A DNA stretch of 7,375 nt, from NCBI GenBank assembly GCA_021811205.1, contig JAJZPK010000132.1, positions 1 through 7,375 of the forward strand, written 5' to 3'. Below the pieces are notes generated by a model. It saw nothing but the letters and a program-made list of their open reading frames with translations, was not told the DNA's origin and made no database searches. Made by a program: the position numbers and the translations under genes. Each line of letters begins with the position of its first letter. Within the stretch, counting starts at the first letter, position 1. The stretch is from Pseudomonadota bacterium (GTDB lineage: Bacteria > Pseudomonadota > Gammaproteobacteria > Burkholderiales > JABEVD01). This document shows, in pieces, positions 1 through 6,996 of this stretch.

Positions 1-77
1 TCAAGAGCGCGTCCAGCAGCCGCTTTGGAAATATCTGCGGAGTCAGCAATTGCATCAATAAGTTCAGATTTGTTCAT
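1..77 (-). CDS. hupB: DNA-binding protein HU-beta, N-terminal part (cut by window edge)
   Basis: The first 25 codons of a small nucleoid protein are visible, beginning MNKSELIDAIADSADISKAA, which is the typical start of bacterial HU (helix 1 and the beginning of helix 2 of the dimerisation core). The DNA-binding beta arms and the C-terminus lie beyond the left edge. HU proteins bind and bend DNA without strong sequence preference, compact the nucleoid, and act as homo- or heterodimers of about 90 residues. The start is supported by an AAGGGGAT Shine-Dalgarno sequence five to six bases upstream. The gene follows lon on the same strand, the order known from many Proteobacteria, where this copy is called hupB. 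It probably uses its own promoter in the 153-bp gap (see 168-196). The assignment to HU rather than IHF rests on the N-terminus and context only. Confidence 0.86.
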   Translation of the reverse strand, partial: MNKSELIDAIADSADISKAAAGRAL

Positions 78-167
78 GTAATCCCCTTTACGTTCTCTAC
101 ACAATTGACAAATATCCCGCGTCGCCAAGCACAAACCCGCAAGGATCGTTCAAAGCATTGCACTGCG

Positions 168-196
168 ATTCTAATACGTTTTTCACAGCCCCACAA
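168..196 (-). promoter_or_regulatory. Putative sigma-70 promoter for hupB
   Basis: Read on the minus strand, TTGTGG (191-196) and TAGAAT (168-173) are separated by exactly 17 bases. The -10 box matches 5 of 6 consensus bases; the -35 box matches only 3 of 6. Transcription would start near 161, giving a leader of about 84 bases before the hupB start codon at 77. The position between two same-strand genes fits the separate, high expression expected for HU. This was found by inspection only. Confidence 0.45.
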
Positions 197-198
197 CA

Positions 199-224
199 GG
201 AAGGCACCAGTTTCTGCGCCTCCC
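199..224 (-). terminator. Weak hairpin just downstream of lon, possible transcript end
   Basis: The 9-base arms at 199-207 and 216-224 pair fully if two G-U wobbles are allowed on the minus-strand RNA, enclosing an 8-base loop. The hairpin starts 7 bases past the lon stop codon. No U-tract follows, so it is not a classic intrinsic terminator. It could stabilise the lon mRNA 3' end or assist factor-dependent termination. It also overlaps the -35 side of the proposed hupB promoter region. Confidence 0.25.
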
Positions 225-230
225 GGAGCA

Positions 231-2657
231 TCAGTGCTTGATCACGACAGCCTGCGCCACCTCGTCCAGCTTGGCCGGGATCGCCTCGACCTCGGCATCC
301 TCGGCAGCTCCGGGAAGCGCGACAGGTTTACTTTCTAGCGCAAAATCAATAACCTGATCTATCCACTTGACCGCATGAATATCGAGCTTGTTCTTGATAT
401 TGTCCGGAATTTCGGAAAGATCCTTGACGTTTTCCTCGGGGATCAAGACATGCTTGATTCCGCCCCTGTGGGCGGCCAGAAGTTTCTCCTTCAACCCGCC
501 TATGGGCAGAACCTCACCTCTCAGCGTGATTTCACCGGTCATTGCCACATCCGCCCGAACCGGAATACCGGTCAGCACCGACACGATCGCTGTACAGATC
601 GCAATCCCCGCGCTCGGACCGTCCTTGGGCGTCGCTCCTTCGGGAAGATGGATATGGATATCGGTTTTCTGGTAGAAGTCCTCGGCAATGCCGAGCGCCT
701 TGGAGCGGTTCCTCACAACGGAAAGCGCTGCCTGGATCGACTCCTGCATGACTTCGCCCAAGGTTCCCGTCGTGATGGTCTTGCCTTTTCCGGGAAGAAC
801 GACGCTCTCGATCGTCAAGAGATCCCCGCCGACTTCGGTCCACGCAAGGCCCGTCACCTGCCCGACCTGGTTTTTCTTCTCCGCCATGCCATAACTGTAG
901 CGCCTGACCCCGAGGAATTTCTCCAGATTGCGCGAGCTGACCGTGATGGTCCTTTCCGACTTCTTCAGAAGCAGCATTTTCACCACCTTGCGGCAGATCT
1001 TGGCGATCTCGCGCTCCAGGCTGCGCACACCTGCTTCGCGGGTATAGTAGCGTACGATGTCGCGCACCGCGCTTTCGGAAACAGAAAGCTCGGTCTCCTT
1101 GAGGCCGTGGTATTTCATCTGCTTCTTGATGAGATAGCGCATCGAAATGTTGATCTTCTCGTCCTCGGTGTAGCCGGAGAGCCTGATCACTTCCATCCGG
1201 TCCAGAAGGGGCGCAGGAATGTTGAGCGTGTTCGCGGTCGCGACGAACATCACATCGGACAGATCGTATTCGACCTCGACGTAATGATCGACGAAAGTAC
1301 TGTTCTGCTCAGGATCGAGCACTTCCAAAAGCGCCGAGGAAGGATCACCCCTGAAATCAGCCCCCATCTTGTCGACCTCGTCGAGCAGGAAGAGCGGATT
1401 CCTGACCCCCACCTTGCCCATGTTCTGCAATATCTTGCCCGGCATCGATCCGATATAGGTTCTTCTGTGGCCGCGAATTTCAGCTTCGTCCCGAACCCCG
1501 CCCAGAGACATCCTGACAAACTTGCGGTTGGTCGCCCGGGCGATCGACTGCCCCAGGGACGTCTTGCCGACGCCGGGGGGCCCCACGAGGCAGAGAATCG
1601 GGGCTTTCAGCTTATCGACGCGCTGCTGCACCGCGAGATATTCCAGAATGCGTTCCTTGACCCGATCCAGTCCATAGTGGTCCTTTTCCAGGATGGCTTC
1701 GGCTGTAGCGAGATCCCTGCTGATCTTGCTTTTCTTCTTCCAGGGAAGAGAGACCAGGGATTCGATGTAATTGCGCACGACGGTCGCTTCAGCCGACATG
1801 GGAGACATGAGCTTCAATTTTTTCAGCTCCGAGTCGGCCTTTGCCCGTGCTTCCTTGGGCATTTGCGCAGCCTCTACCTTCTTCGTGAGCTCGTCGAAAT
1901 CGGCGCCTTCTTCGCCTTCGCCGAGTTCCTTCTGAATCGCCTTCACCTGCTCGTTGAGATAGTATTCGCGCTGGCTCTTCTCCATCTGGCGCTTGACCCT
2001 GCCCCTGATGCGTTTTTCCACCTGCAGAATGTCCAGTTCCGCTTCGAGCAGTCCGAGCAGATGCTCCAGGCGCTTCTGCACATCGAAAATCTCCAGCACA
2101 TCCTGCTTTTGCTCAAGCTTGAGCGGAAGATGTGCGACAACGGTATCCGCCAGCCTTCCCGACTCGTCTATCGAAGCAAGAGATGTCAGAATTTCGGCAG
2201 GAATCTTTTTGTTGAGCTTGACGTACTGGTCGAATTGGGCGAGAAGGGCGCGCCTCATCGCCTCGATTTCGTGATTTTCCGTTTCGTCCGTCTCGATCAG
2301 TCTGGCGACGCCTTCGAAATGATTCTTACGGTCGAGTATCTCCAGAATTTCGGCACGATGCGACCCCTCGACCAAAACTTTCACCGTCCCATCCGGGAGT
2401 TTCAACATCTGCAGGATATTGGCCACATTGCCGATGCGATACATGTCTTCGGCGGAAGGCTCGTCCTTGGCGGCGGACTTCTGCGCCACGAGAATGATGC
2501 TCTTGCCGGATTCCATCGCCGCATCAAGCGCCTGGATGGATTTTGCACGCCCGACGAAAAGCGGAATCACCATGTGCGGAAACACCACTACGTCGCGCAA
2601 CGGCAGTAGCGGCATGAGAAGCTGACTGGTTTGGTTCTCGGCTGGATCGGACATCAT
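231..2657 (-). CDS. lon: ATP-dependent protease Lon
   Basis: A complete 808-residue LonA protease. It unfolds and degrades misfolded and short-lived regulatory proteins in the cytosol as a hexamer. The N-terminal substrate-binding domain (about 12-205) begins with the typical LPLRDVVVFPHMVIPLFVGR stretch. A coiled-coil region follows (about 205-310). The AAA+ module has Walker A GPPGVGKT at 359-366 and Walker B LFLLDEVDK at 422-430. The protease domain (about 595-785) has the Ser-Lys dyad: S682 in DGPSAG and K725 in GLKEK, 43 residues apart as in E. coli Lon. GAGG lies 6 bases before the first of two adjacent ATGs, so the start at 2657 is preferred over the next codon. The protein is about 24 residues longer than E. 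coli Lon, mostly in an acidic, Ala/Val-rich C-terminal tail (about 777-808). The gene lies 81 bp downstream of clpX and has its own heat-shock-type promoter. Confidence 0.98.
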   Translation of the reverse strand: MMSDPAENQTSQLLMPLLPLRDVVVFPHMVIPLFVGRAKSIQALDAAMESGKSIILVAQKSAAKDEPSAEDMYRIGNVANILQMLKLPDGTVKVLVEGSHRAEILEILDRKNHFEGVARLIETDETENHEIEAMRRALLAQFDQYVKLNKKIPAEILTSLASIDESGRLADTVVAHLPLKLEQKQDVLEIFDVQKRLEHLLGLLEAELDILQVEKRIRGRVKRQMEKSQREYYLNEQVKAIQKELGEGEEGADFDELTKKVEAAQMPKEARAKADSELKKLKLMSPMSAEATVVRNYIESLVSLPWKKKSKISRDLATAEAILEKDHYGLDRVKERILEYLAVQQRVDKLKAPILCLVGPPGVGKTSLGQSIARATNRKFVRMSLGGVRDEAEIRGHRRTYIGSMPGKILQNMGKVGVRNPLFLLDEVDKMGADFRGDPSSALLEVLDPEQNSTFVDHYVEVEYDLSDVMFVATANTLNIPAPLLDRMEVIRLSGYTEDEKINISMRYLIKKQMKYHGLKETELSVSESAVRDIVRYYTREAGVRSLEREIAKICRKVVKMLLLKKSERTITVSSRNLEKFLGVRRYSYGMAEKKNQVGQVTGLAWTEVGGDLLTIESVVLPGKGKTITTGTLGEVMQESIQAALSVVRNRSKALGIAEDFYQKTDIHIHLPEGATPKDGPSAGIAICTAIVSVLTGIPVRADVAMTGEITLRGEVLPIGGLKEKLLAAHRGGIKHVLIPEENVKDLSEIPDNIKNKLDIHAVKWIDQVIDFALESKPVALPGAAEDAEVEAIPAKLDEVAQAVVIKH

Positions 2658-2678
2658 GACTCACCTCAAAGTTGGATG

Positions 2679-2728
2679 ATGATGGTATGGGGGCAACATG
2701 GGCTTATTTCAAGCCCATGCACCATCAT
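2679..2728 (-). repeat. Nested inverted repeat in the clpX-lon gap
   Basis: The inner perfect 9-bp inverted repeat (2697-2705 and 2711-2719, arms CATGGGCTT and AAGCCCATG, 5-base loop) is framed by an outer 8-bp pair (ATGATGGT at 2679-2686 and ACCATCAT at 2721-2728). In RNA from clpX it would make a stem-loop with an internal asymmetric loop. No U-tract follows, so it does not look like an intrinsic terminator. The lon -35 box lies across the loop and one inner arm, and the last -10 bases touch the outer arm. It may be an operator-like element, an mRNA processing structure or both. Confidence 0.6.
2685..2713 (-). promoter_or_regulatory. Sigma-32 (heat-shock) promoter of lon
   Basis: On the minus strand CTTGAAA (2707-2713) is followed after 14 bases by CCCCATAC (2685-2692). 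The known sigma-32 (RpoH) consensus is CTTGAAA, 13-15 bases, CCCCATnT, so the -35 is a perfect match and the -10 differs only in its last base. The predicted start lies near 2678, about 20 bases before the lon ATG, leaving room for the ribosome binding site. lon is a classic RpoH target in E. coli, which agrees with this call. Confidence 0.8.
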
Positions 2729-2738
2729 TTAGAATCGA

Positions 2739-4001
2739 TCAGGCCAGGTCGGCCAGTTTGGCCTGGTCGGAATAAATCAGTATAGGCTTGATCTCTCCGC
2801 CCGCACCGACATCAAGCACCACCTTGGCCACATTATTGAGCGAAGGAAGATCGAACATGATATCCAGCAGCGAATTCTCCAGAATGGAGCGTAATCCGCG
2901 GGCGCCCGTCTTCCTGGCCAAAGCCTTTTTCGCCACCGCATGCAGCGCCTGCTCACGGATTTCGAGCTCGACGCCTTCCATGCCGAACATCTTCTGGTAT
3001 TGCTTGGTGAGCGCATTCTTCGGCTCAGTGAGAATTTGGATCAGGGCGGACTCATCGAGTTCCTCCAGGGTGGCGACGACCGGGAGTCTTCCGACGAATT
3101 CGGGAATCAGTCCGTACTTGATCAGGTCTTCGGGCTCCACGTCGCGCAGCACGGCCCCCACATCCTTGCGGTTGTCGCGACTTTTGACTTCGGCGCCGAA
3201 GCCTATACCGCCCTTCTCCGACCTCGCGCGGATCACCTTGTCCAGTCCGTCGAAGGCGCCGCCGCAGATGAACAGGATATTGGTGGTGTCGATCTGGACG
3301 AATTCCTGGTTCGGATGCTTCCTTCCCCCCTGCGGCGGGACGGAAGCGATCGTACCCTCGATCAGTTTCAGGAGCGCCTGCTGCACCCCTTCCCCGGAAA
3401 CATCGCGGGTGATGGAAGGATTATCGGATTTCCTGGAAATCTTGTCGATCTCGTCGATATAGACGATGCCGTGCTGCGCCTTCTCGATTTCGTAATCGCA
3501 TTTCTGCAGCAGCTTCTGGATGATGTTCTCGACATCCTCGCCGACATAGCCGGCTTCGGTCAGCGTCGTCGCATCCGCCATGACGAAAGGCACGTTCAGA
3601 AGCCTTGCCAGTGTCTGCGCAAGCAGCGTCTTGCCCGACCCCGTCGGCCCGATGAGCAGTATGTTGCTCTTGGCAAGCTCGATCCCATCGTCCTTCTTGG
3701 AAAGGTTCTTGAGCCGCTTGTAATGATTGTACACGGCGACAGAGAGGATTTTCTTGGCAGGCTCCTGCCCGATCACATACTGGTCCAGAATCTCCCTGAT
3801 CTCGTGAGGAACAGGAAGGTCCGATTGCGCAAGCTTCTCCGACTGCTCCTGGGCTTCTTCCCGAATGATGTCGTTGCACAATTCGATGCACTCGTCACAA
3901 ACAAAGACGGAAGGACCTGCAATCAGTTTGCGGACTTCCTGCTGGCTCTTGCCGCAGAAAGAACAATAAAGCATTTTTTCACCGCCGCTCTTATCCGACA
4001 T
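2739..4001 (-). CDS. clpX: ClpX, ATP-dependent unfoldase subunit of ClpXP
   Basis: A complete 420-residue AAA+ unfoldase that recognises tagged or damaged proteins, unfolds them and feeds them into ClpP. The N-terminal zinc-binding domain has C13, C16, C35 and C38 in the LYCSFC and FVCDEC motifs. The ATPase domain shows Walker A GPTGSGKT (118-125), Walker B IVYIDEID (179-186), the GYVG pore loop (151-154), the RKH loop (227-229) and the sensor-2 motif GARGLR (366-371). The IGF loop that docks ClpX on ClpP is present at 266-268, so the pair should form a working complex. AAGGGGAT lies 5 bases upstream of the chosen ATG. The gene begins 28 bp after clpP on the same strand, consistent with one transcript. 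No internal lesion or unusual residue was seen. Confidence 0.98.
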   Translation of the reverse strand: MSDKSGGEKMLYCSFCGKSQQEVRKLIAGPSVFVCDECIELCNDIIREEAQEQSEKLAQSDLPVPHEIREILDQYVIGQEPAKKILSVAVYNHYKRLKNLSKKDDGIELAKSNILLIGPTGSGKTLLAQTLARLLNVPFVMADATTLTEAGYVGEDVENIIQKLLQKCDYEIEKAQHGIVYIDEIDKISRKSDNPSITRDVSGEGVQQALLKLIEGTIASVPPQGGRKHPNQEFVQIDTTNILFICGGAFDGLDKVIRARSEKGGIGFGAEVKSRDNRKDVGAVLRDVEPEDLIKYGLIPEFVGRLPVVATLEELDESALIQILTEPKNALTKQYQKMFGMEGVELEIREQALHAVAKKALARKTGARGLRSILENSLLDIMFDLPSLNNVAKVVLDVGAGGEIKPILIYSDQAKLADLA

Positions 4002-4029
4002 TGCGAATCCCCTTCATAATTCCGGACAT

Positions 4030-4653
4030 TCAGGCAGCCGTCCTGCTCGAAAGAACGCTGTCTATCAGTCCGTAACTTACCGCTTCCTCGGCACTCATGA
4101 AATAATCCCTGTCGGTGTCTCGCTCGATCACTTCCAGGGTTTGCCCGGTATGCTCCGACATCATCTGATTGAGGCGGCTCTTCAAATAGAGAATCTCCCT
4201 TGCATGGATCTCTATATCCGTGGCCTGACCCTGGAATCCGCCCATGGGCTGATGGATCATCACCCGGGAATTGGGCAGGCAGTAGCGCTTGCCCTTTTCG
4301 CCCGCGCTCAGCAGGAAAGCGCCCATGCTGGCTGCCTGTCCGATGCAGAGCGTACTGACATCGGGCTTGATGAATCTCATCGTATCATAAATCGCAAGTC
4401 CTGCAGAAACCGAACCGCCCGGAGAATTGATGTAAAAGTGAATGTCCTTGTCCGGATTTTCAGATTCGAGAAACAGGAGCTGGGCGACGATCAGGTTGGC
4501 GGTCACCTCGTTTACCGGTCCGACCAGAAAAACAACGCGCTCCTTGAGCATGCGGGAATAGATATCGTAGGCACGTTCCCCACGCCCGCTCGTCTCGATG
4601 ACCATCGGCACCAGGCCGAGTCCTTGCGGCTCGAAGCGTTCAAATTGCGACAT
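4030..4653 (-). CDS. clpP: ATP-dependent Clp protease proteolytic subunit ClpP
   Basis: A complete 207-residue serine peptidase (family S14) that forms the two-ring, 14-subunit degradation chamber used by ClpX and, where present, ClpA. The catalytic triad is visible: S109 in GQAASMGA, H134 in VMIHQPMGG, and D183 in DRDYF, with the same spacing as in E. coli ClpP. The first residues up to about M17-V18 probably form a short processed propeptide; family members usually cleave themselves near this point. The length matches E. coli ClpP (207). The start ATG follows the tig stop codon after a single base, and its ribosome binding site GGGGA lies in the last tig codons. Translation of clpP is therefore likely coupled to tig. 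Confidence 0.98.
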   Translation of the reverse strand: MSQFERFEPQGLGLVPMVIETSGRGERAYDIYSRMLKERVVFLVGPVNEVTANLIVAQLLFLESENPDKDIHFYINSPGGSVSAGLAIYDTMRFIKPDVSTLCIGQAASMGAFLLSAGEKGKRYCLPNSRVMIHQPMGGFQGQATDIEIHAREILYLKSRLNQMMSEHTGQTLEVIERDTDRDYFMSAEEAVSYGLIDSVLSSRTAA

Positions 4654-4654
4654 T

Positions 4655-5947
4655 TCAGTTCCCCATCAATTCTTCGAAAGTGACCGCCTCATCCTTGACC
4701 TTGGCCGACCCCAGCGCCCAGGTCACCACATTCTCTTCCAGTGCAAAAGACTCGGCATCGTTCAGCCGCGAAGGCTCGGCATAATGCCATCTTACCACCT
4801 CTTCCGGATGCTCGTAATTCTCGGCAAATTCCTCGATGACTGCCCTGATCTGCTCCGGCTTCGCGTGCAGTTCGTGAGTCTTCACCAGCTCGGCCAGGAT
4901 GAGGCCCAGATTGACCCTGCGCCTTGCCTGCTCGTCGAACATATCCTGCGGAATCGGCATATCCTTCATCCCGCGCGCTTCGAGATCCTGCCTGGCCTGG
5001 TCGATCAGACGGTATTTTTCCATTTCGACGAGCGAATTGGGCAATTCGATTTTGGTCGAATCGAGCAGCGCCTGCATCACCTGATCCTTCAGTTTAGCCT
5101 GTATCCTTCTTTTGACTTCCCTTTTCAGGTTGGCCTCTATCTCGGCGCGTACTGCCTCCATGTCGCCATTCTCCACCCCCAGGCTTTTGGCGAATTCGGC
5201 ATCGAATTCGGGCAGTTTCGGCGCTTCGAGACGGTTCAGCGTGATTTCGAAAACCGCTTTTTTCCCCGCGACTTCCTTCCCGTGATAATCCTTCGGAAAA
5301 GTGACCTTGGCGGATTTCGTCTCGCCCGGCTTCATGCCGATGATAGCCGACTCGAATCCGGCTATCATTTTTCCTTCTCCCAGCATGATCGCCACACCCT
5401 TGGCAGTGCCGCCCTCGAAAGCTTCCCCGTCGATTTTCCCCGCAAAATCGATATCGACCTTGTCGCCCGATTCCGCCGCACGATCGACAGGCTCGAAAAC
5501 CGCACGCTGTTTGCGCAGGGTCTCCAGCGTCCTGTCCACATCTGCCGCCGTCACCTCGAAAACAGGCCGGGTAATCTTGGCTCCTGAAATATCGCCAAGC
5601 GCCACTTCGGGATAGATTTCGAAAATCGCTCCGAAAACGAGATGTTCCGCGCCCTCTTCTCCCTTTTTCGCCTCGAATTTCGGGAAGCCGGCGACTTTCA
5701 GCGACTTATCCTTGATGGCATCGACGAAACGGGTTTCCAGTTCGCTCTCGAGCACTTCCTGGCGAACCTGCGGGCCGAATTGCTGTGCCACCACCTTCAG
5801 CGGAACCTTGCCGGGACGAAACCCATGCAGCTTGACCGTATGCGCAAGCTTCTGCAGCCTTTTTTCCACTTCCTGATTGAACTTCGCAACGGGCACTGCC
5901 ACATCGATACGCCGCTCCAAAGAGCTGGAATTTTCGCTCATCTGCAT
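4655..5947 (-). CDS. tig: Trigger factor, ribosome-associated chaperone and prolyl isomerase
   Basis: A complete 430-residue trigger factor (E. coli: 432). It binds the ribosomal exit tunnel at protein L23 and shields nascent chains. The N-terminal ribosome-binding domain (about 1-115) holds the signature GFRPGKVP at 42-49. The FKBP-type peptidyl-prolyl isomerase domain is at about 155-243, and the helical C-terminal chaperone domain at about 250-430. The start at 5947 is chosen because AAGGA lies 7 bases upstream; the in-frame ATG two codons later would have an overly long spacing. It is the first gene of the tig-clpP-clpX run, a widely conserved arrangement linking folding with degradation. 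A likely promoter lies about 115 bases upstream. Confidence 0.97.
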   Translation of the reverse strand: MQMSENSSSLERRIDVAVPVAKFNQEVEKRLQKLAHTVKLHGFRPGKVPLKVVAQQFGPQVRQEVLESELETRFVDAIKDKSLKVAGFPKFEAKKGEEGAEHLVFGAIFEIYPEVALGDISGAKITRPVFEVTAADVDRTLETLRKQRAVFEPVDRAAESGDKVDIDFAGKIDGEAFEGGTAKGVAIMLGEGKMIAGFESAIIGMKPGETKSAKVTFPKDYHGKEVAGKKAVFEITLNRLEAPKLPEFDAEFAKSLGVENGDMEAVRAEIEANLKREVKRRIQAKLKDQVMQALLDSTKIELPNSLVEMEKYRLIDQARQDLEARGMKDMPIPQDMFDEQARRRVNLGLILAELVKTHELHAKPEQIRAVIEEFAENYEHPEEVVRWHYAEPSRLNDAESFALEENVVTWALGSAKVKDEAVTFEELMGN

Positions 5948-6060
5948 TCAATAATCCTTGATTTAAAAGCTTTATTCTTACCAAACAGCCAAAATTTTAC
6001 AGAAAATCAAGCGCCCGTGCAGGGGCGGCAATCGTTTTTCCGAAACATGGGGACAGGACG

Positions 6061-6090
6061 ATTATACTTGATATGGGAAGCGCATGGCGA
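6061..6090 (-). promoter_or_regulatory. Candidate sigma-70 promoter of the tig-clpP-clpX operon
   Basis: On the minus strand a perfect TATAAT lies at 6061-6066, with TCGCCA (4 of 6 consensus bases) 18 bases upstream at 6085-6090. It would start transcription near 6054 and give tig a leader of about 107 bases. The leader contains a small GC-rich hairpin (5-bp arms at 6012-6016 and 6023-6027). An AT-rich stretch closer to tig (5960-6005) has a TAAAAT but no convincing -35. The weak -35 keeps confidence low. Confidence 0.38.
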
Positions 6091-6112
6091 ATATTGCGCA
6101 GCTACTCTGCTA

Positions 6113-6141
6113 TTGACCGATGCCACCGTTTACCCTAGCAT
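6113..6141 (+). promoter_or_regulatory. Promoter of tRNA-Leu
   Basis: TTGACC (6113-6118) and TAGCAT (6136-6141) are spaced by exactly 17 bases. They match 5 of 6 and 4 of 6 consensus bases. The start would be near 6148, just before the mature tRNA at 6151. The bases after the -10 box are GC-rich (GCTCCCAGCGCG), a discriminator type known from stable-RNA promoters under stringent control; such control here is inferred. Confidence 0.65.
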
Positions 6142-6150
6142 GCTCCCAGC

Positions 6151-6235
6151 GCGAAAGTGGCGGAATTGGTAGACGCACTGGATTTAGGTTCCAGCGCCTT
6201 ACGGCGTGAGAGTTCGAGTCTCTCCTTTCGCACCA
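6151..6235 (+). tRNA. tRNA-Leu, anticodon UAG
   Basis: An 85-base gene with encoded CCA end. The acceptor stem GCGAAAG (6151-6157) pairs perfectly with CTTTCGC (6225-6231), followed by A and CCA. The anticodon stem is CTGGA (6178-6182) with TCCAG (6190-6194), and the seven-base loop TTTAGGT places TAG at 6185-6187, decoding CUA and, by wobble, other CUN leucine codons. A long variable arm (around 6195-6207, CGCC and GGCG arms) is as expected for a class II tRNA. The T arm contains GTTCGAGTC. The gene diverges from tig and is convergent with the toxin-antitoxin pair downstream. Confidence 0.97.
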
Positions 6236-6290
6236 GATCGACACCTGCCAGATCGAGCAGTTGGAATTGATGGGCGGTTCCCGCAACCCG

Positions 6291-6593
6291 TCACGCTGCG
6301 GCTTTTTCCCTGGGGGAAACCGCTTTCTCGATCTCGAGCCCGGCCGCTTCGCGCGCCTTCTTGACGTCATAGCTCGCCTGCAGACTCATCCAGAAGTCTG
6401 GGGTCGTTCCGAAATACCTGGCAAGGCGCAAGGCAGTGTCTGCGGTAATGCCGCGCTGCTCGTTGAGGATCGCGGTGATCCTGTTTGCGGGAACGGCAAG
6501 GGCCTTGGAGAGGGCATTCGCCGAGAGCCCGATTTCTCCGAGCTCATCCTTCAGTATTTCGCCCGGATGGATGGGGCGCATTGCGTTTCTCAT
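6291..6593 (-). CDS. higA: HigA/GraA-type antitoxin, XRE-family helix-turn-helix protein
   Basis: A 100-residue antitoxin of a type II toxin-antitoxin pair. It contains the family motif MRPIHPGEIL near the N-terminus (residues 5-14), an XRE-type helix-turn-helix (about 21-60, including ANALSKALAVPANRITAILN) and the conserved stretch TTPDFWMSLQ (63-72). Such antitoxins bind and neutralise the HigB toxin and repress their own operon as dimers. The reading frame is open to 6638, but the ATG at 6593 is preferred because AAGGA lies 6 bases before it; the ribosome binding site overlaps the toxin stop codon, giving a 10-base gap and probable coupling. The toxin-first gene order is characteristic of HigBA. 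Subfamily naming (HigA versus GraA) is by resemblance. There is no clear terminator after the stop, and transcription points into tRNA-Leu. Confidence 0.92.
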   Translation of the reverse strand: MRNAMRPIHPGEILKDELGEIGLSANALSKALAVPANRITAILNEQRGITADTALRLARYFGTTPDFWMSLQASYDVKKAREAAGLEIEKAVSPREKAAA

Positions 6594-6603
6594 TTCCTTT
6601 CCT

Positions 6604-6882
6604 TCAATGGTAATCGACGATTTCCACCTCGTACGCATCCCCTTCTTTCCATTCGAAGCACAGGCGCCATTGCTGGTTGACCCTTATGCTGAACTGCCCT
6701 TGCCTGTCGCCGCCCAGAGCCTCGAAGCGGTTGCTCGGCAGCCCCATCAGGTCCTGGATGGTCTTCGCATTGTCGAGGATCTCGAGCCTCTTTTCAGCCT
6801 GGCTCCGGCACGACTCGAATTTTCCGACACGCTTGCCGCCGTAAAGTGCAGCCGTGTCCTTGCAACGGAACGACTTGATCAT
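6604..6882 (-). CDS. higB: HigB/GraT-type toxin, ribosome-dependent mRNA endonuclease (RelE superfamily)
   Basis: A 92-residue toxin beginning MIKSFRCKDTAALYGG and ending VEIVDYH. Family members enter the ribosome and cut mRNA, arresting growth when the antitoxin is lost. The C-terminal D90-Y91-H92 matches catalytic residues known from HigB of Proteus vulgaris, which is also 92 residues long. The segment NRFEALGG (51-58) and RVNQQWRLCFEW (67-78) are hallmarks of the family. At residue 54 there is Glu where Proteus HigB has His; this resembles the GraT branch (Pseudomonas putida). The only usable start is the ATG at 6882, because an in-frame stop lies eight codons upstream with no other start between. 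No ribosome binding site at a proper distance is visible, and the predicted transcript begins at the ATG. The gene appears intact. Confidence 0.92.
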   Translation of the reverse strand: MIKSFRCKDTAALYGGKRVGKFESCRSQAEKRLEILDNAKTIQDLMGLPSNRFEALGGDRQGQFSIRVNQQWRLCFEWKEGDAYEVEIVDYH

Positions 6883-6887
6883 GCTCC

Positions 6888-6916
6888 AATATAGACCTCT
6901 TTACGCTTTACGTCAA
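6888..6916 (-). promoter_or_regulatory. higBA promoter
   Basis: On the minus strand TTGACG (6911-6916) and TATATT (6888-6893) are separated by exactly 17 bases; each matches 5 of 6 consensus bases. Transcription should start at about 6881-6882, on the higB start codon, which implies a leaderless or nearly leaderless toxin message. The -35 box sits in the centre of the palindromic operator, so repressor binding would block RNA polymerase. Confidence 0.7.
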
Positions 6917-6924
6917 ACGTAAAG
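6899..6924. promoter_or_regulatory. Putative HigA operator: palindrome plus a third half-site
   Basis: A perfect 7-bp inverted repeat, CTTTACG (6906-6912) and CGTAAAG (6918-6924) with a 5-base spacer, is preceded directly by another CTTTACG (6899-6905) in tandem. The palindrome covers the higBA -35 box and the third copy covers part of the -35/-10 spacer. HigA-family antitoxins repress their own promoters by binding such palindromes. Binding here is inferred from position and symmetry. Confidence 0.68.
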
Positions 6925-6996
6925 AATGTAGCTTCCTTGCTTACGCCCGAAAGCAGGCTCTCGTATGGAATGTGAAGCCTCTCGTGCAGGCGCTTA

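Noticed and set aside
105..338. Plus-strand 77-codon frame between hupB and lon
   Set aside because: It overlaps the 3' end of lon in antisense, has no recognisable domain and covers the likely hupB promoter.
375..2609. A 744-codon open frame on the plus strand, opposite lon
   Set aside because: It is the exact antisense of lon, has no domain or start signal of its own, and arises from codon bias in a GC-rich gene. Similar long antisense frames lie opposite clpX (2940-4019) and tig (4598-5587).
6012..6037. Hairpin in the tig leader as a terminator or riboswitch
   Set aside because: The stem has only 5 bp and the nearest T-run on either strand is too far or interrupted. No known riboswitch core was recognised.
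6042..6056. CCCCATGT on the minus strand as the -10 of a sigma-32 promoter for tig
   Set aside because: The -10 matches well but no CTTGAAA-like -35 lies 13-15 bases upstream; the sequence there is TATCAAG.
6110..6370. Minus-strand 86-codon frame across tRNA-Leu
   Set aside because: Its middle (ERRDSNSHAVRRWNLNPVRL) is the antisense translation of a leucine tRNA, a well-known false protein. It also overlaps the end of higA.
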